This document shows positions 1-13,592 of a DNA stretch of 64,000 nt, one piece after another (within the stretch, counting starts at the first letter, position 1; the number at the start of each line of letters is the position of its first letter). Source of the DNA: Euryodendron excelsum. Its lineage: Eukaryota; Streptophyta; Magnoliopsida; Ericales; Pentaphylacaceae. The notes under the pieces were generated by a model. That model did not search any database. It was not told where the DNA came from and was given only the letters and a program-made list of their open reading frames with translations. The stretch lies in contig CM065377.1 in assembly GCA_033060915.1 (NCBI GenBank), positions 40,113,683 through 40,177,682 on the forward strand. Reading direction: 5' to 3'. Position numbers and translations under genes: made by a program.

Positions 1-1102
1 ACAATACACTAGGAACTTCATTTGTTAAGGCTTAGTCCCTCTTTTATTTATTTACTTTTTGTTGAACCAAAAGAAAAAATTCACCACAATATAAGTACCA
101 AACAGAAAATTCCAACAAAAAAAATAAGGTAGCTATCTCTTTAACAGAACGTAACCTTTTAATTAAAGTAATCAAGAGTTTATTATGCTATGGAAATGTC
201 TTAATAATATATAGGTAGATATTTTATAAAGTCTTCAATTTGGAATGTTCTCTATGAGTTCATAAAGGTTAGAATTAATTGCAGCATTTTATGGTAATTT
301 TTTTCCGAAGTAAACATAAATTATAAAACTTAGAAAATAGAGGACAAAATGGGAAATAGAAATACCATCATAGGACCATAGTTTTTGTCTCCATTCCATG
401 TATATTTTTATTTTTTACTTCCTTTGAGTTAGAGCCTTTTCAATTTTAATGTGTCACACGTTGTGCAAAGAATTAAGTGTGTTAGCCTCAATGTCATTTA
501 AATATTTTATTATATATTTTTTATGATAACAAAAAATTTTTATTGGATTTACAAATGTTTTCTAGATTATTATTATTATTTGGGTATGCTTAATGTTGAT
601 TTTAGTTGTGCTATGATATAATTGTTTCAGTTTTATTATACAAAGCATTTAAATCATCTCAAATCTAACACAACTTACATGATTAGTCAAAATTCTGAAG
701 AAGTATTTGTATAGACTTCGACAGCAAGTTTCAAGAAAGCAAAGAAATAAAAATATTCTGAAGACTTTTTAAAAGAGTCTTACGTCATTAATGAAGATTT
801 TCATTAAATTTTTAGCATTAAACTATGAAGATAAAAGAAATTTTTTTTTGGAAAGACACAAATGTCACTTTAACCTTTTAATTTGGTGAGAAAATAATTT
901 CGGTCGAAAATTCAAATAAATGAAAGAAAAATTAATATATTAACTAATTAGAAGTGTCCAACTTAAAAATAACTATAAAAAAAAAAAAGAAGAAGAAAGT
1001 TTATAACCGTAAAAAATTCATTTTGCTGTTTTAGGTTGGCTAAAGAATAATTTTAATTGAAAAATAATAAATTATCATGTGTAACAGTTACCTTTAATGA
1101 AA

Positions 1103-1257
1103 ACGGTTTCATTTTACAATGTCCCTTAGGGATGTGTAAGTGTAGTATTTAAAACACTAGGTTACAAGTGAAATGGCCTGAAAGAGGACGGTTTCATTTT
1201 GCAATATGTGTATAAGTGTAGCCTTTAAAACACAAGGTCAAAAGTGAAATGGCCTAA
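1103..1257. repeat. Imperfect two-copy tandem repeat, about 85-bp unit
   Basis: The copies start at 1103 and 1188, each with ACGGTTTCATTTT and then ...AAGTGAAATGGCCT. The second copy has lost about 15 bases. No function is inferred. Confidence 0.7.
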
Positions 1258-1325
1258 AACTAGCAGGCAAAAAAGTAATTCATCTAAATAAATATTTATA
1301 ACCAAATTAAGGAAAAAGTATTTAG

Positions 1326-1656
1326 TGCCCGGGGTGGGCCCTGGCCCGATGGCCCCAAGCCCGCTTATCATTTATGGGACATGAGATTTTTTTAAGTTGT
1401 AGTAGATAAATAGGGCGGTCTTGAAAATTATGCTTGAAGTTAGGTTCGGCTTGAAATAGATATAAAATAATAGATTTTTATATATTTATATATTTATGTA
1501 TTTAAATTTTATATCATTTAACATTTTTTTGAATAAAAAATTAAATGGGCAAACTTGAAAACCTAGTTTTTTATTTTGGGCGGACTTTGGACTTAATTTT
1601 AAGTTCAATGAAAAAAAAATTCGTATAAACCTGGTCAGACCAATAGCCACCCCTAG
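1326..1656. mobile_element. Possible small non-autonomous DNA transposon remnant
   Basis: Bounded on the left by GGGGTGGGCCCTGGCCC and on the right by the roughly complementary GGTCAGACCAATAGCCACCCC. The outer flanks AGTGCCC and GGGCACT are also inverted. Ends of the CTAGGGGTGGC type are common on plant MITEs. A second segment ending in GGCCACCCTAA (about 1770-2030) may be a relative. The target-site duplication is not clear. Confidence 0.35.
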
Positions 1657-2359
1657 TATTCATGGGCACTACATCATTCTTACTTTATATTTATGTGAGA
1701 GATGAAGATAAGAGTAGACGTTAGGTGGACCAAGTCTACACAAAAAAAAATTTCATCAAACCCAAAATCAAATTTAAAGCCCGCACATTTAACATAAATC
1801 TGTTTTATATATAATTTTTTTTATAAATAATATTAAATAACATAAATTTAATTACATATATATAATATTAAATTATTAAAATATATTATTTTATATATAT
1901 TTCGAACGAACCTTGACTTTAAAAACTTCTCAAATGCACTCACTAAATTAATTAAGTATATAAAAAAATTTAAATCGTGTAATTTATGAGCAAATTTGAA
2001 CAGAAGCTTTCAGGCTACGGCCACCCTAAGTGGAGGTGGAGATAGAGCTGACGTTTCAAGATCACCAAAAAATTTCTCCAGATTGAGGCAAGAGTACACA
2101 TATCATCTGGTAGGCTTAACCAGTAGCAGATAAGACACTCCAATCAGTGTTGGGTCTCACTTGTGATGAAAAAAATAATAATATTTACAATCACAACCCA
2201 AAAGGCCAAAACCTTCCCCAGATAAATTTTTTTAATTATTAATTATTAATCATCAGTTATTAAATTAATAAAAAGCTTTTATTACTATTTTTGGTTTGTG
2301 ACCGGCCAATGGAACAAACGTGCCGCGTAGAAAAATCAGTAAGAAACAAACGACATGGA

Positions 2360-3199
2360 CCCTCTCTCTCATCTCCTTTCTCTCTCTATAATGGCAGAGA
2401 CAGAAAGAAATAGCGAGAAGAGTGTCTATCTCTTTCTCTCTCCACAATGGCAGAGAAGTTAGAGAAAGAGGTGGGTGAGCGGACGAGGAGAGTTTTGTCT
2501 GTTAATGTTTCAGGGAGAACTCTGTTTCTGAAACCTCTCTGCAATAAGAAAAAGCGCGTCTGGACCTAAAAGCATACTTCACTTTCGCTTTTTCTTTTTT
2601 ATTTTCTGTAACCGCTTGCGTTTTCTCCTTGTCTCTCTGCTCTTATGACCGAATTGGTATTTTGAATTTAGGTTTTGGTTGGTTGTTTCAATTCAACCGA
2701 CTCTGAATCGTCAAATTCTGTGGCTTTGCATCATGGGTTTTCAGCTGGGGTGTGGGGTTCTGTGGCTGAAAATGATTGGGTGATGGATTATGGAGCTGAC
2801 CCCACTTGTTAATATCAGCAACAGAAAGTGAGATTATCATAATCTCCATCTGGGTTTTTCCTTTTTTCGGATATATGATGTGTTATTGAGCTGTTCCATC
2901 GTTAATCCTGTCTCTGGGCTTTGTGGGGTTTTGTTGTGTCATACAGTTGTGGGGGATTTTTGTTACAAGATTTTTTTTTTTATTTATTGAGTTTTTGTTC
3001 TTTTTGTTTTCATTGAGTTTTTTAGTCAGATTTGAGCACGGACTTGTAGTGGGAATTCAATTTGGAGAATTGGGTTTGGGCCGTTTTCTTGAAGTATTTT
3101 TTTATTTTGGATTTCTGTTTTGAGATTGTGGGTTGAAGTAACACAGAGACAAAGAAGAGAGGCGGTGGTGAAAGGGTTGGAATCAATTGTCAGCTTTGC
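2360..3199 (+). promoter_or_regulatory. Probable core promoter and 5' leader of the KUP gene, with upstream ORFs
   Basis: CT-rich sequence (2359-2440) marks a typical plant transcription start zone; the exact start is not visible. The short phrase TCTCTCT..AATGGCAGAGA occurs twice. It creates upstream ATGs at 2391 (23 codons, to 2462) and 2447 (40 codons, to 2569), both ending before the main ATG at 3200. The leader could also contain an intron; I cannot place one with confidence. Confidence 0.45.
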
Positions 3200-6100
3200 A
3201 TGGCTACTGGAGTGGAAATTGAAGATGAAACTGAAAACAAAGGTAGCATGTGGGTTTTGGACCAGAAGCTTGACCAGCCCATGGATGAAGAGGCTGGAAG
3301 ACTCAGAAATATGTATAGAGAAAAGGTAAGATGTTCCTCTCCCCCTCTCTCTCGTGTTTAGTCAACTTTTTCTTTCTTAATTTTTGTTTTAATAGAATTC
3401 TTCTAGTAAAAAAAATTTAGTACTACTTCTTTGAGGTACAAGATAATTAGTTAGATGTTGCTGAATTAGTAGCTGGGTGAAGTGATTTAGATGCTAATCG
3501 TTTTTATATCTAGCTCGAATTTCTAATTGAGTAGTGTCTGATTTCTTCTACTTTGTTTGCACCGCTGGTTTGGTTGTTTAGAATCACGTGATGTGAAAAT
3601 AATTAAGATGAAACCATGGAGAGAAGTACATAAATGTTCTTACTTTTTGTTTTAATAGAATTCGTCTGATAAAAAAAATTGGTTCTACTTCTTTGAGGCA
3701 CAAGATAATTATTTAGATGTTGCTGGAATTAGTAGCTGGGTGAAGTGATTTAGATGCTAATCGTTTTTATATCTAGCTTGAATTTCTAACTGAGCAGTCT
3801 CTGATTTCTTCTACTTTGTTTGCACCGCTGGTTTGGTTGTTTAGAATCACGTGATGTGAAAATAATTAAGATGAAACCAGGGAGACAAGTGCATAAATGT
3901 TGTTGGATTTTTTCTTTTTCTTTTTTTGCATCACTAATGATTTAAAAATTTTATGTGCTATATGGAAGTGATTGCATTCGATGAGATGTAAATAACTGGT
4001 CTTTTTCGTTCATATTTTCCTCCAATTTGGTAAGTTTTAGATTCAAACATAAACAAATTACTGATACTCTTGTCTGGAAAACTTTGATGCTAGGGTGTAT
4101 TTTCTACAGTTCCAGTTCTAGTATTTGTGAATACTAGCTTAGCATAAGAGTAATTAGGAGATGATAGGATTGTAGTTGACGGAGCTATATTGTTGTTTTG
4201 TTTCCTGATTTTCTTTTTTGAGTCATGCAGAAATTCTCGGCATTATTGCTTCTGCGACTTGCATTTCAGAGTCTTGGTGTGGTCTATGGAGACTTAGGAA
4301 CATCTCCATTGTATGTGTTCTACAATACTTTTCCTCATGGAATCAACGAACCAGAGGATATCATTGGAGCTCTTTCATTGATTATATACTCCCTTACTCT
4401 TATACCGCTTCTCAAATATGTTTTTATAGTGTGCAAGGCAAATGACAACGGTCAAGGTAAGCTGATCCCAATTTGTGAACTTGCTTTATTGATGTCCAGA
4501 TTTGTGGAACTATAAACAGATAAATATTTATACAATATAAGCACATGATAAATATGTATACACTATTTACTAAGAAATATGACTGCTTCTATGGCCTTTC
4601 CTTTGAAAAGTAGTGTGGCTAACCCATATATGTAAGGACATTAAAGTTAGTTATTTTCTGCCTTATAATTTACTTGGAGTAGTAAAATCTGACTAGAAAT
4701 CTTCCTTTGTTGCTTTTGAGAATGTTAGTGGACATTTATGTTCCTCATTTCAGCTGCCCATGGACATAACATAGAGAATGCATGTGGAAACATTTCAATT
4801 GCTTAATAGTTGAAATTAATTTAATAATGGAACTAATAAACATGCTAATTTTAGATAGATTAATACTGAAAAAACATACCTTTGATATATATAACAAATT
4901 ACACTTATGAATACATGTGCGCTTTACTTGCATGCATCTCTGTTTAGTGTGCACACATGCAGCGGTAGGTGGGTGTGTATGTTTACGCATATACCTGTGT
5001 GCATGTGTCTGCGCATGTGATAGAGAGATGGTTTCCATCTGAAGAAAACCCACAGGAACCACATGTATGGTCTGTAACCTTCAATTGTAAAACCATCTGA
5101 AAATATTATGAGCCGATAATTATAGAAGTTCATCTGGCAGGCTATATTTTTTCAAACAAAGCTCTGGGAAATATAGTTGAATTTCCTGTGTGGGAGACAT
5201 TCAACATTCACTAGGTTGAATAGGTGTGATAAGGACAGAGCAAACATCCAAACGTGTATGCTGATGTGCTGGTGTAGGTCTTCGAAAGAAGATAGGTTTC
5301 TAAACAGTTGAACTGTGAAATTGAATCCATCGAGAGGTGATTCCATTTGTTCTTTTTAGCTCTGCATTTTTAGATGGTAGGATGGTAATATGTCTATCGG
5401 TTGAGTATAGTGGCGTAAATCAATGAGGGGCACCCAATACCTCTTTAACCTAGGTAATTCATGTTCGTACTGAGTGTACTGACTAAATGTGAAGTGGTGA
5501 AGTGCGGGTTGGTGAAAACATAACCTGATTTTTGTGGAAGCCAAGTTTATGAGAGTGTAACATAGGAAAAATACCTGTAATGTCAATTTAAGCTAACCGT
5601 AAAACTCTCTGAAAAACTATAATAGCAAAAAGCAATTTTTGTTTAGGAATTAAAAAACTTCCTAAATATACTGTAATTTCAATCTACAGATATAGGAGCC
5701 TAAGACGACACTAACAGTTTATGAAGCCTTCAACCCTATCTAGTCCTTGCTGCATATTTGCAACATAAATACATAAATAAATAAAATGAGAAGACAACCC
5801 TTCTTGGCCAAACTCGGATAGCGTGAACAATGTCAATCAAGTACTTGTTAGCACAACAATTATCAAAAAATCATGTCACAACCCATTCAACATTCATTCA
5901 AAGTATTCTCCCCTTGCCATGCTTCAACCAGCTGCTTTGCGGGCTGCTCTTGCTCTTACTGCTGCTTCCTATGCTTTCTGCTTCTGACTACTTGCCTTTC
6001 CCTCATCGTCACTGCCTTCCTGTAAGTATATTTATGTATGAAAAAATAAGCTATTTTCTCATTTTCTATGTAAAAAATAAATTTTTATTTATTACATGAA

Positions 6101-9100
6101 AACAATAACAAATTATACATTTTCTATGTTTATATGTTGGGAAAAATGTGGAAATGGAGAACCCTTGTCTTAACCTTTGAAGCCTTCAATATTTACAAAA
6201 CAAATTGGAAGTTGTAAGGGTTTAGGGTTTCCAATATTAAAAATCTTAAAGGAGATATAAATATGTATAAATCCATTTTTTTGTTATAATCTTTAGTCTC
6301 CAGTTTGATTTCTTTAAGCTTGTGCCAAGACCCTAGAAGAGTGTCTTATGTGTCCAAATGATTGACACACACGTCCTATGTGTGTCCAAAGTGTTTCTAA
6401 TTTTAAAAATTAAAAAATAATAAATTATATTTGGACGCAAGTCTGATGAGTTTCAGTGATCAACACATGGGAATAGAGACAAGGCCTGCTAGGAGATGCG
6501 TTTGTGCTTCCCAGGGTGTTAAACCAGAACAAAGGATCCCTTGATAACATCATAAAGATTGGTATAGAGGAAGAAGTGGTTAGCGGCACATCAGGTTTCA
6601 CATTCAGAATTGGAACTTATATTTAGGTTTTGCTTCAATCATGTAAACAGAACAAGTGCAAATTAATTTATGGTAAAAAAAAATTTATTAGAAATCTTGA
6701 TATAGTAAAAAAGACATAGCTTGAATTTTAAAGTAAAAGATAATATACCCTATCAAAAAAATAGCTTGAATTTAATAGGATTCACTTATAAAAAATAATA
6801 TAAAAAATAGCTTGAATTTAATAGGATTTACTTATAAAAATAATAAATTTATCTTCACTAAAGCAAACAATTTATAGAATCTTACTTTAGGTACTGGTAA
6901 ATGTAATGAAAGCTTTTCCTTTTCCAAACTAATGTGCCTGGGAAATATTATTGTTTTTACCACTACGTTGTTCTCTCTAGAAAGCACTGACCACCCTTGT
7001 TCGTATTGATGAGGCCCCACTAAAATTATTTTTTCCACCGTGCAGGTGGAACTTTTGCTCTTTATTCACTACTCTGTCGACACGCAAAAATTAAAACGAT
7101 CCCTAACCAACACCGGACTGATGAGGAGCTGACAACGTATAGTCGTAGCACTTTCCATGAGCATTCCTATGCTGCAAAAACCAAGAGATGGTTGGAGAAA
7201 TTTGCATCTAGAAAGAACGCTCTTCTTATACTTGTCCTCGTTGGCACTTGCATGGTGATTGGGGATGGAATTCTCACTCCAGCAATATCAGGTATAACTT
7301 CCTTGATTCTACTTTCTTTCTTTCTTTCTTTCATTCTTTCTTTCTTTCTTTTTTTTCATTTTTTGGTGAGAAGTACATCCTCTTTGATGGTTGAACCATT
7401 TGAAGTACATCCTCCATGTGCTGATTTATTTATTTACGTACACATAAGTTCTATATAGGATATAGTTGTGTATGTGGATCAAAACATACAACTGATGAGA
7501 CCATGAATGAGTAAACGACTCACTAGTATTGTAACGCAATATGTATAAAGAATGATTTGTTCACTTTTTGGTGGGTTCTCATCCACCTGTTTGATCTGTA
7601 TGCGGAACCATCGTCCAGTTAATTCTTCTTACTTTACAAGACTGTACACATCTACATTATATGAGTTATACCTTCTTAATGGTAAAGGCTTTCAGAATTT
7701 CCAAATATATCATCTAAACAGAATTGTATCTAATCCAATCTAAATTTAAACTGCTGTATTCTACGAAGTAGAGAAAATTTTACTTTAGATTTTACTTTTT
7801 TCTTTAAACTAATTTAGTTGGCGCCTAACTTATTGCAATGAAGAGAAAAGTTAACGTAAATGGTTATATAATTCAGTGATGTACCTAACACTCAGGGAAA
7901 CAGAGTCCAAGGTCATTGATAAAAGAATCAGTATTGGAATCAATCACAGATTGTTTTCTGAGTCTAACTTCATAAATTAGAATTGGGATTTAAGAGCTTA
8001 AATTAATTTGAAAAATTATTGAGGCATGATAGCATTTGTAGAGTATTTGTCTTTCTCTTCTATAAAAAGAGAACAAGAAAAGAACAGAAATGAAAATAAT
8101 TCATGTCTGTTAATATACTTAAGAAGTATTTTTCGAGGTCAAAATGGGTGGAAGCAGTGGCCTTTAGGACCATAACAATTGGCAGAAGGCTACTGTCAAC
8201 AATTCTACTGCCATTGAGTGCACCATGGCACATCCTTAAACATTAATAGCAATATCACCAACAATTCCACGCCATGCTCACATGTGATTTTATAATAAAT
8301 TGCCTTTCCAATTTTGTATAATATTTAACTAAAAAATCGTTTTTTTATTTTTTTTCCTCCTTTTTTGGGGACAAAAGGAAAAGAAAAGGGCAGAAGGCAT
8401 ATAAATTTCTCCCTGCTCTTAGATACTTCCTTTGCTGTTCTTCTTAATTTTGTTTTCTTTCTTTGCTCTCTGCTCCACAATATCTTCCACTCCATTATGC
8501 AGTAGCACATTTCCTCAATTTTCTCATATGCATGTAAGCTGAGGATAGGAGCTTAATAATGCTGTGGGTTATATTTTTAACTTCTGATGAATAAAGAAAT
8601 GTCAGGTAATGAGAAAGGCAGGCACAAAGTATACCAGAAATACAAAGAAATTTGATGCAACTCATGAGTGTGGACATCGACTGACAGCCCCAACCCAATA
8701 AAATCAATATTCCCCATCTTTTTTGTAGACCGTGGAAACTTATCAGAAAAAGAAAAAGAAAATCTTTGTCAACCCTGCCTGCCAAAAAGGGGTTTCGTGG
8801 ACCATGTGTGAATGAGCAGTCGCATACAAGGCTTTCGAACAACTTGAGCTCCGCTACTTCCACCTATGGCATAGCATACTATCGTGATGATTCCTCTTCA
8901 CCTATTATATATGAAAGTTCGTGTTACTGTGCGGATTTGCGAGCCCTTTTATCTGGGTTATCTTAGAACCTCAATACAAGTGACGTTCTTTGAGTTGAGG
9001 GTATTTTGGTAACTTGAAAAATTGTTGCACAAGGACTATAGTTACAATCTATGGTATGGGTCATGTTATTACTAGATCTTTTATGGAGTTCTTGGTGAGT

Positions 9101-12100
9101 CTGGAATAGTTTTATTGGTCAAAATCACTTAATTTTGTATTTTAAACTCAGTCCTAATTGATTAAGGAGAAACCCAGCAAGTTTTGAATATGCATGTAAT
9201 TTTTTTTATTATAGGGAGTTGCTAGTTGGCTCCTAACTTATTGCAATGAAATTCTCATAAACTGCTGCATGTGAAGAACACATGCTCATACAAGCTTCGA
9301 TCCCAAAATTGATATAGAGTATGGAAGGCTAATATTAAGGTGATGGCAATATTAAGTTTTAAGTGTTTTTATGGATGGAAGAAAAGGGTAGCTGTATCAG
9401 ATTATAATTAGACAAAGGAATGGCAAAGATTTAGGCAGTGACTTGGATTGGTTTTGTAGTTTTATGTTGTTAGGTTTGAATGCTCAAGGGAAAAGATTGG
9501 GCTTGGAAATTAGGATGTCTGAGGGTTTGAAAGGGGTGTAAATAGATCTGGTTCTGGTATTTTCAAGGCAAATTGCAAAAATTGAAAATAACAAGAAAGT
9601 GGAAGAAATCTTAAGGATCACCCCTATGGTTTCTTTGGCATTACATTTAGTGTCTGGATTGCATCACACAAACTCATAGAGCATAATAGCTGGAAAATTT
9701 CTTAAACCTAGTCTCCATTGAATTGGAAGAATTACGTAGCTTTATATAGAGATAAAAACTCGTAATTTTGAAAGAACTACAACTCATCCTTAATGGACTA
9801 AGGCTACAGCCCATAGACGACTACCGCCATCCACGTCCAGCAAATCTTAAAACTACTAAAAACCCTTAACTATGTCACATTAATATATGTAAAGCACAAG
9901 GTCCATGCTAACCTAAAAGTAAAAGATAACATAATACTACTACAACTAAAACTCAACTAGACATGTTCCCAACTAGCCCTCGCCTTGAAATAATGCCAAT
10001 TTCTGAAGTTTCACTTTCCTTTGAATTTACTTTTCCTTAAGCTTTATATACACTGCCCCCTGGCTGGAGAAAACTTGACCTCAAGTTTTAAATTCATGAT
10101 TTTTAGGAATCCTTGAACTCCGAATTCAGACCCGTAGCTTGTGGTGAAAAGTTTGAGGATGATATTGCATTTTCTTGTTTCTCCTAATCAACGAAGAGGT
10201 TAGGATATAGACCATCTCCATTAGGTGATGGAAGATTCTGGTTACTGAGAGCTGCTTCCAGTTTAAATCCTCTTCAGGAGTCCTCATTGCTCTTTGCTGC
10301 GTCGCTTCAAAAAGATAAACCCAGTCCTTACTCATTACCAGTTTTTGTCAAGATGGAGTAAAGATAAGATCCTTTTGTAGCTCCAATAGAATAAACTGGT
10401 TGCATATGGCCCTGCAAAGCCATATCAAGAAAGCTTTGATTTCCCAGAGACCCATTTGTGTTTGAGAAGACAAAATTAAGCTCAATCATCCAAAAATAAA
10501 ATGAGAATCTGTTTCACAAGCCACAAACATATTGGAAACCAGACTGGTCCCTAATCAGTGGCCACTTGGTGAGTCCCAATTAACTAGCAATTTGCTCAGA
10601 TGACGATGAGTAAACAAATTTTTGTTAATGGATAAATGAGTACATTCTCAATTTTGTTTGCTTGAACTCCTAAAGCTGTGCAAATTGATGTAACTACGTT
10701 AATTGAATCAACCTAATCATTTGAAAAGATTACATTTTGAATTGTTAAGAGGAATTACTGGGTGGTCCTGGGTACAAACTTCATATTCCCTGCTATCATT
10801 TGTACTCGCTGTGCAATGAACCTCAGCAACTTCTGCTTTAATCTGTAAGAAGACATATTTAAGCTGCTCCTCTTCCTTGTCCCCACACTATTTAGCTCCT
10901 TCTGAATTTTCCCAACTTTGTTAAGACAATGTGGCTCCATCTCTTTACCTTCTTCCATTGTAGCATCTTTTTTTTAACTTTGGATTTTAGAGTATTTTAT
11001 CAAGTTTGTTGTAGTGGTTTAATTTATCAAATATATTTACCTAATCCTTGACACTCTGGTCGCTCGTTCTTTTGGGTTGAAATTATATTGGTTCTTTGTT
11101 CGACACAATTGTCTTCAGACTAGTTGCCCTCGTGTTGAAGTTGCTCACAATGTTGCTGCAATTCTAGTTTTCTTTTTAAAACAGATGGTCGAGCAAAGAG
11201 GAGGTCCATTCATTGGAGTATCTCAAGAATGATTCAACATCGCTGCCAATTTGTTTGTTTAGGGCCTTTTGGCACATAGATCTTCCCACTTTGTTAGAAC
11301 ATAATAGAAAGCCCTTAGACTCCAATGGCCAAACGGTTATAGAATGCATGCGAAGCACATCATACAAGCTTTGATCGGAACATTGGTTTAGGGCAGTGTG
11401 GCGGGGTTTTTGCAAGGGTTGCTTGTATTCAGTTTTATGTGGTTAGATGTTGATAAAAATATGGAGTTTATGTAGATGGAAGAAATCGGAAGCTGTTTGG
11501 GATAATTGTTAGATAAGGAGGCAAAGATTTGGGACTGCCAAATGTAAGAGGGATAGCACTGTTTTATGTACTTTTACTTAAGTTTGCTATATTAGGAAAT
11601 AAACTGTTTATTGTCTAACCAATATACTGTAGTGGGCATCATTCTCTCACTTCCAATTTAATTGTGAGATGCTTTTTTCTTCTTTCTTGGTCCACATTAT
11701 ATGAAGCTTAACTAAATTATATTTTAACAGTTCTTTCAGCATCTGGCGGAATCAAGGTAGACCATCCCAAGATGAGTAATGGTATTTCCTTACCTATAAC
11801 AATACTAACTCTAATATTGGCTTCTCTAATTGCAACCTTTTCCATAGTGTTTGATTTCAATATCTCTTTCATTTTCTTGGTTCTGAATTGATATTTTTTG
11901 TCTCAAATTAAATTATGTTTGGTGCAACAGATGTAGTTGTGCTGGTTGCTGTTGTCATTTTGGTAGGTTTGTTTAGCATGCAACACTATGGCACCGATAA
12001 AGTGGGGTGGCTTTTCGCTCCAATTGTGCTGCTTTGGTTTCTCTTAATTGGAGGTATTGGCATATTCAACATTTGGAAATATGATAGCAGTGTTCTGAGG

Positions 12101-13516
12101 GCTTTTTCACCAGTGTATATATATCGGTATTTCAAAAGGGGAGGGAGAGATGGGTGGACTTCCCTAGGGGGGATAATGCTTAGTATCACTGGTAAACTTC
12201 TGTTTGCTCTTAGAACCCATTCATGATGCAATAAATCACATAGAAACTAGTGGCTGGGGATACTGATGATTAATTATTAATTATTTCAGGGACAGAGGCA
12301 CTTTTTGCTGACCTTGCCCATTTTCCACTTTCAGCCATACAGCTTGCTTTCACAGTTGTCGTGTTTCCTTGCCTTCTTTTAGCCTATTCTGGACAAGCTG
12401 CCTACCTGATGAAAAACCAAGACCATGTGATTGATGCGTTCTATCGGTCTATTCCAGGTTTGTTATGATATTATTACATTTTTCATTTTTGGTTAATTTC
12501 ACTTCATCCCCTTAGCTCCAAAATCACATAGCCCCCCAACTTCAAAATTCTACACTTAAATCCCTCATAGTCTAGGGCAAAGTGCAACTTTTAAACTTTT
12601 CTGTGCAAAGTAACGATGGGTGTGTCCCACGCGCCCTAAATGCAATTTAGTCTTGTTTTTGAAAGGTTAAGATGTCTTCTATACCCTTGTAATTTATCAT
12701 TTGTTTCCTTCACTCCCTTTAGGTACCCAGCCCCACCGGTGTCCATCACTCTACTTCCACCACACAGAATAAATACCCATAGCTATCCATATGCAAATCC
12801 GCCATCAATGGCGCAAAACACCTACGGCTGGGGTTGCCACAAGGCCAAGACCCATAACTCAGAAATCAAAGTTCCTTCACTGAATGAGAGACCATGAGAG
12901 GTTCAACCGTGAGAAAGAGGATGAGACTGATGGTGGTGCTACTGGGTTGGCGCTCAAACCACAAGGCCATGGTGGCCTGAGGATTTTTTCTATAGGTCTT
13001 TGCTATATCAATATTTATTCTGTTTCTTACTTTTAGTTCCATTGATTCCATTGACGAAGGCAGCATGCCACTATCCAACTCTCCCTCCAAATCCAATGTC
13101 AAATTATCAGTCCAAATGAATTATTTGTGGAGAAATACAAGTGTTTCCTGAGGTGTTTTTTATAGTGTCTAGCACGTGTTCTCAAGTTCCAAAAACACAA
13201 AAAATTGAAATAAAAATCATTGTAGTTAAGCATCATATCTGTATTCAGCTTGTGCAATAAAATGATAGTTGTATTGGCATATGATTTTATATATGCTGTG
13301 CTTGGATTTTTGGGCCTCAGTAGATTATAAGCCCTTTATGATTAAAATAATGGGATGATTTAAACTACTGAATGAAAATGACAGCTGATAAAATGGTCAA
13401 TAACCAAGTCATTTTTCTTACGATTTTGATAAGTAGATGCAATTAGCAATGTAGTTTGCTACCCTGGTTAAAAAAACAAGATATATACATCATGTAAACA
13501 TTTTGTTCTCCCCAAC

Positions 13517-13592
<76 letters not shown>

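Larger units (their letters stand above)
1..2359. other. Left intergenic region, AT-rich, no gene seen
   Basis: No ORF of convincing composition. It contains an imperfect tandem repeat (1103-1257) and two GGCCC/GGCCAC-bounded segments that look like transposon debris (about 1326-2030). The remainder is A/T-rich sequence without recognisable features. Confidence 0.6.
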
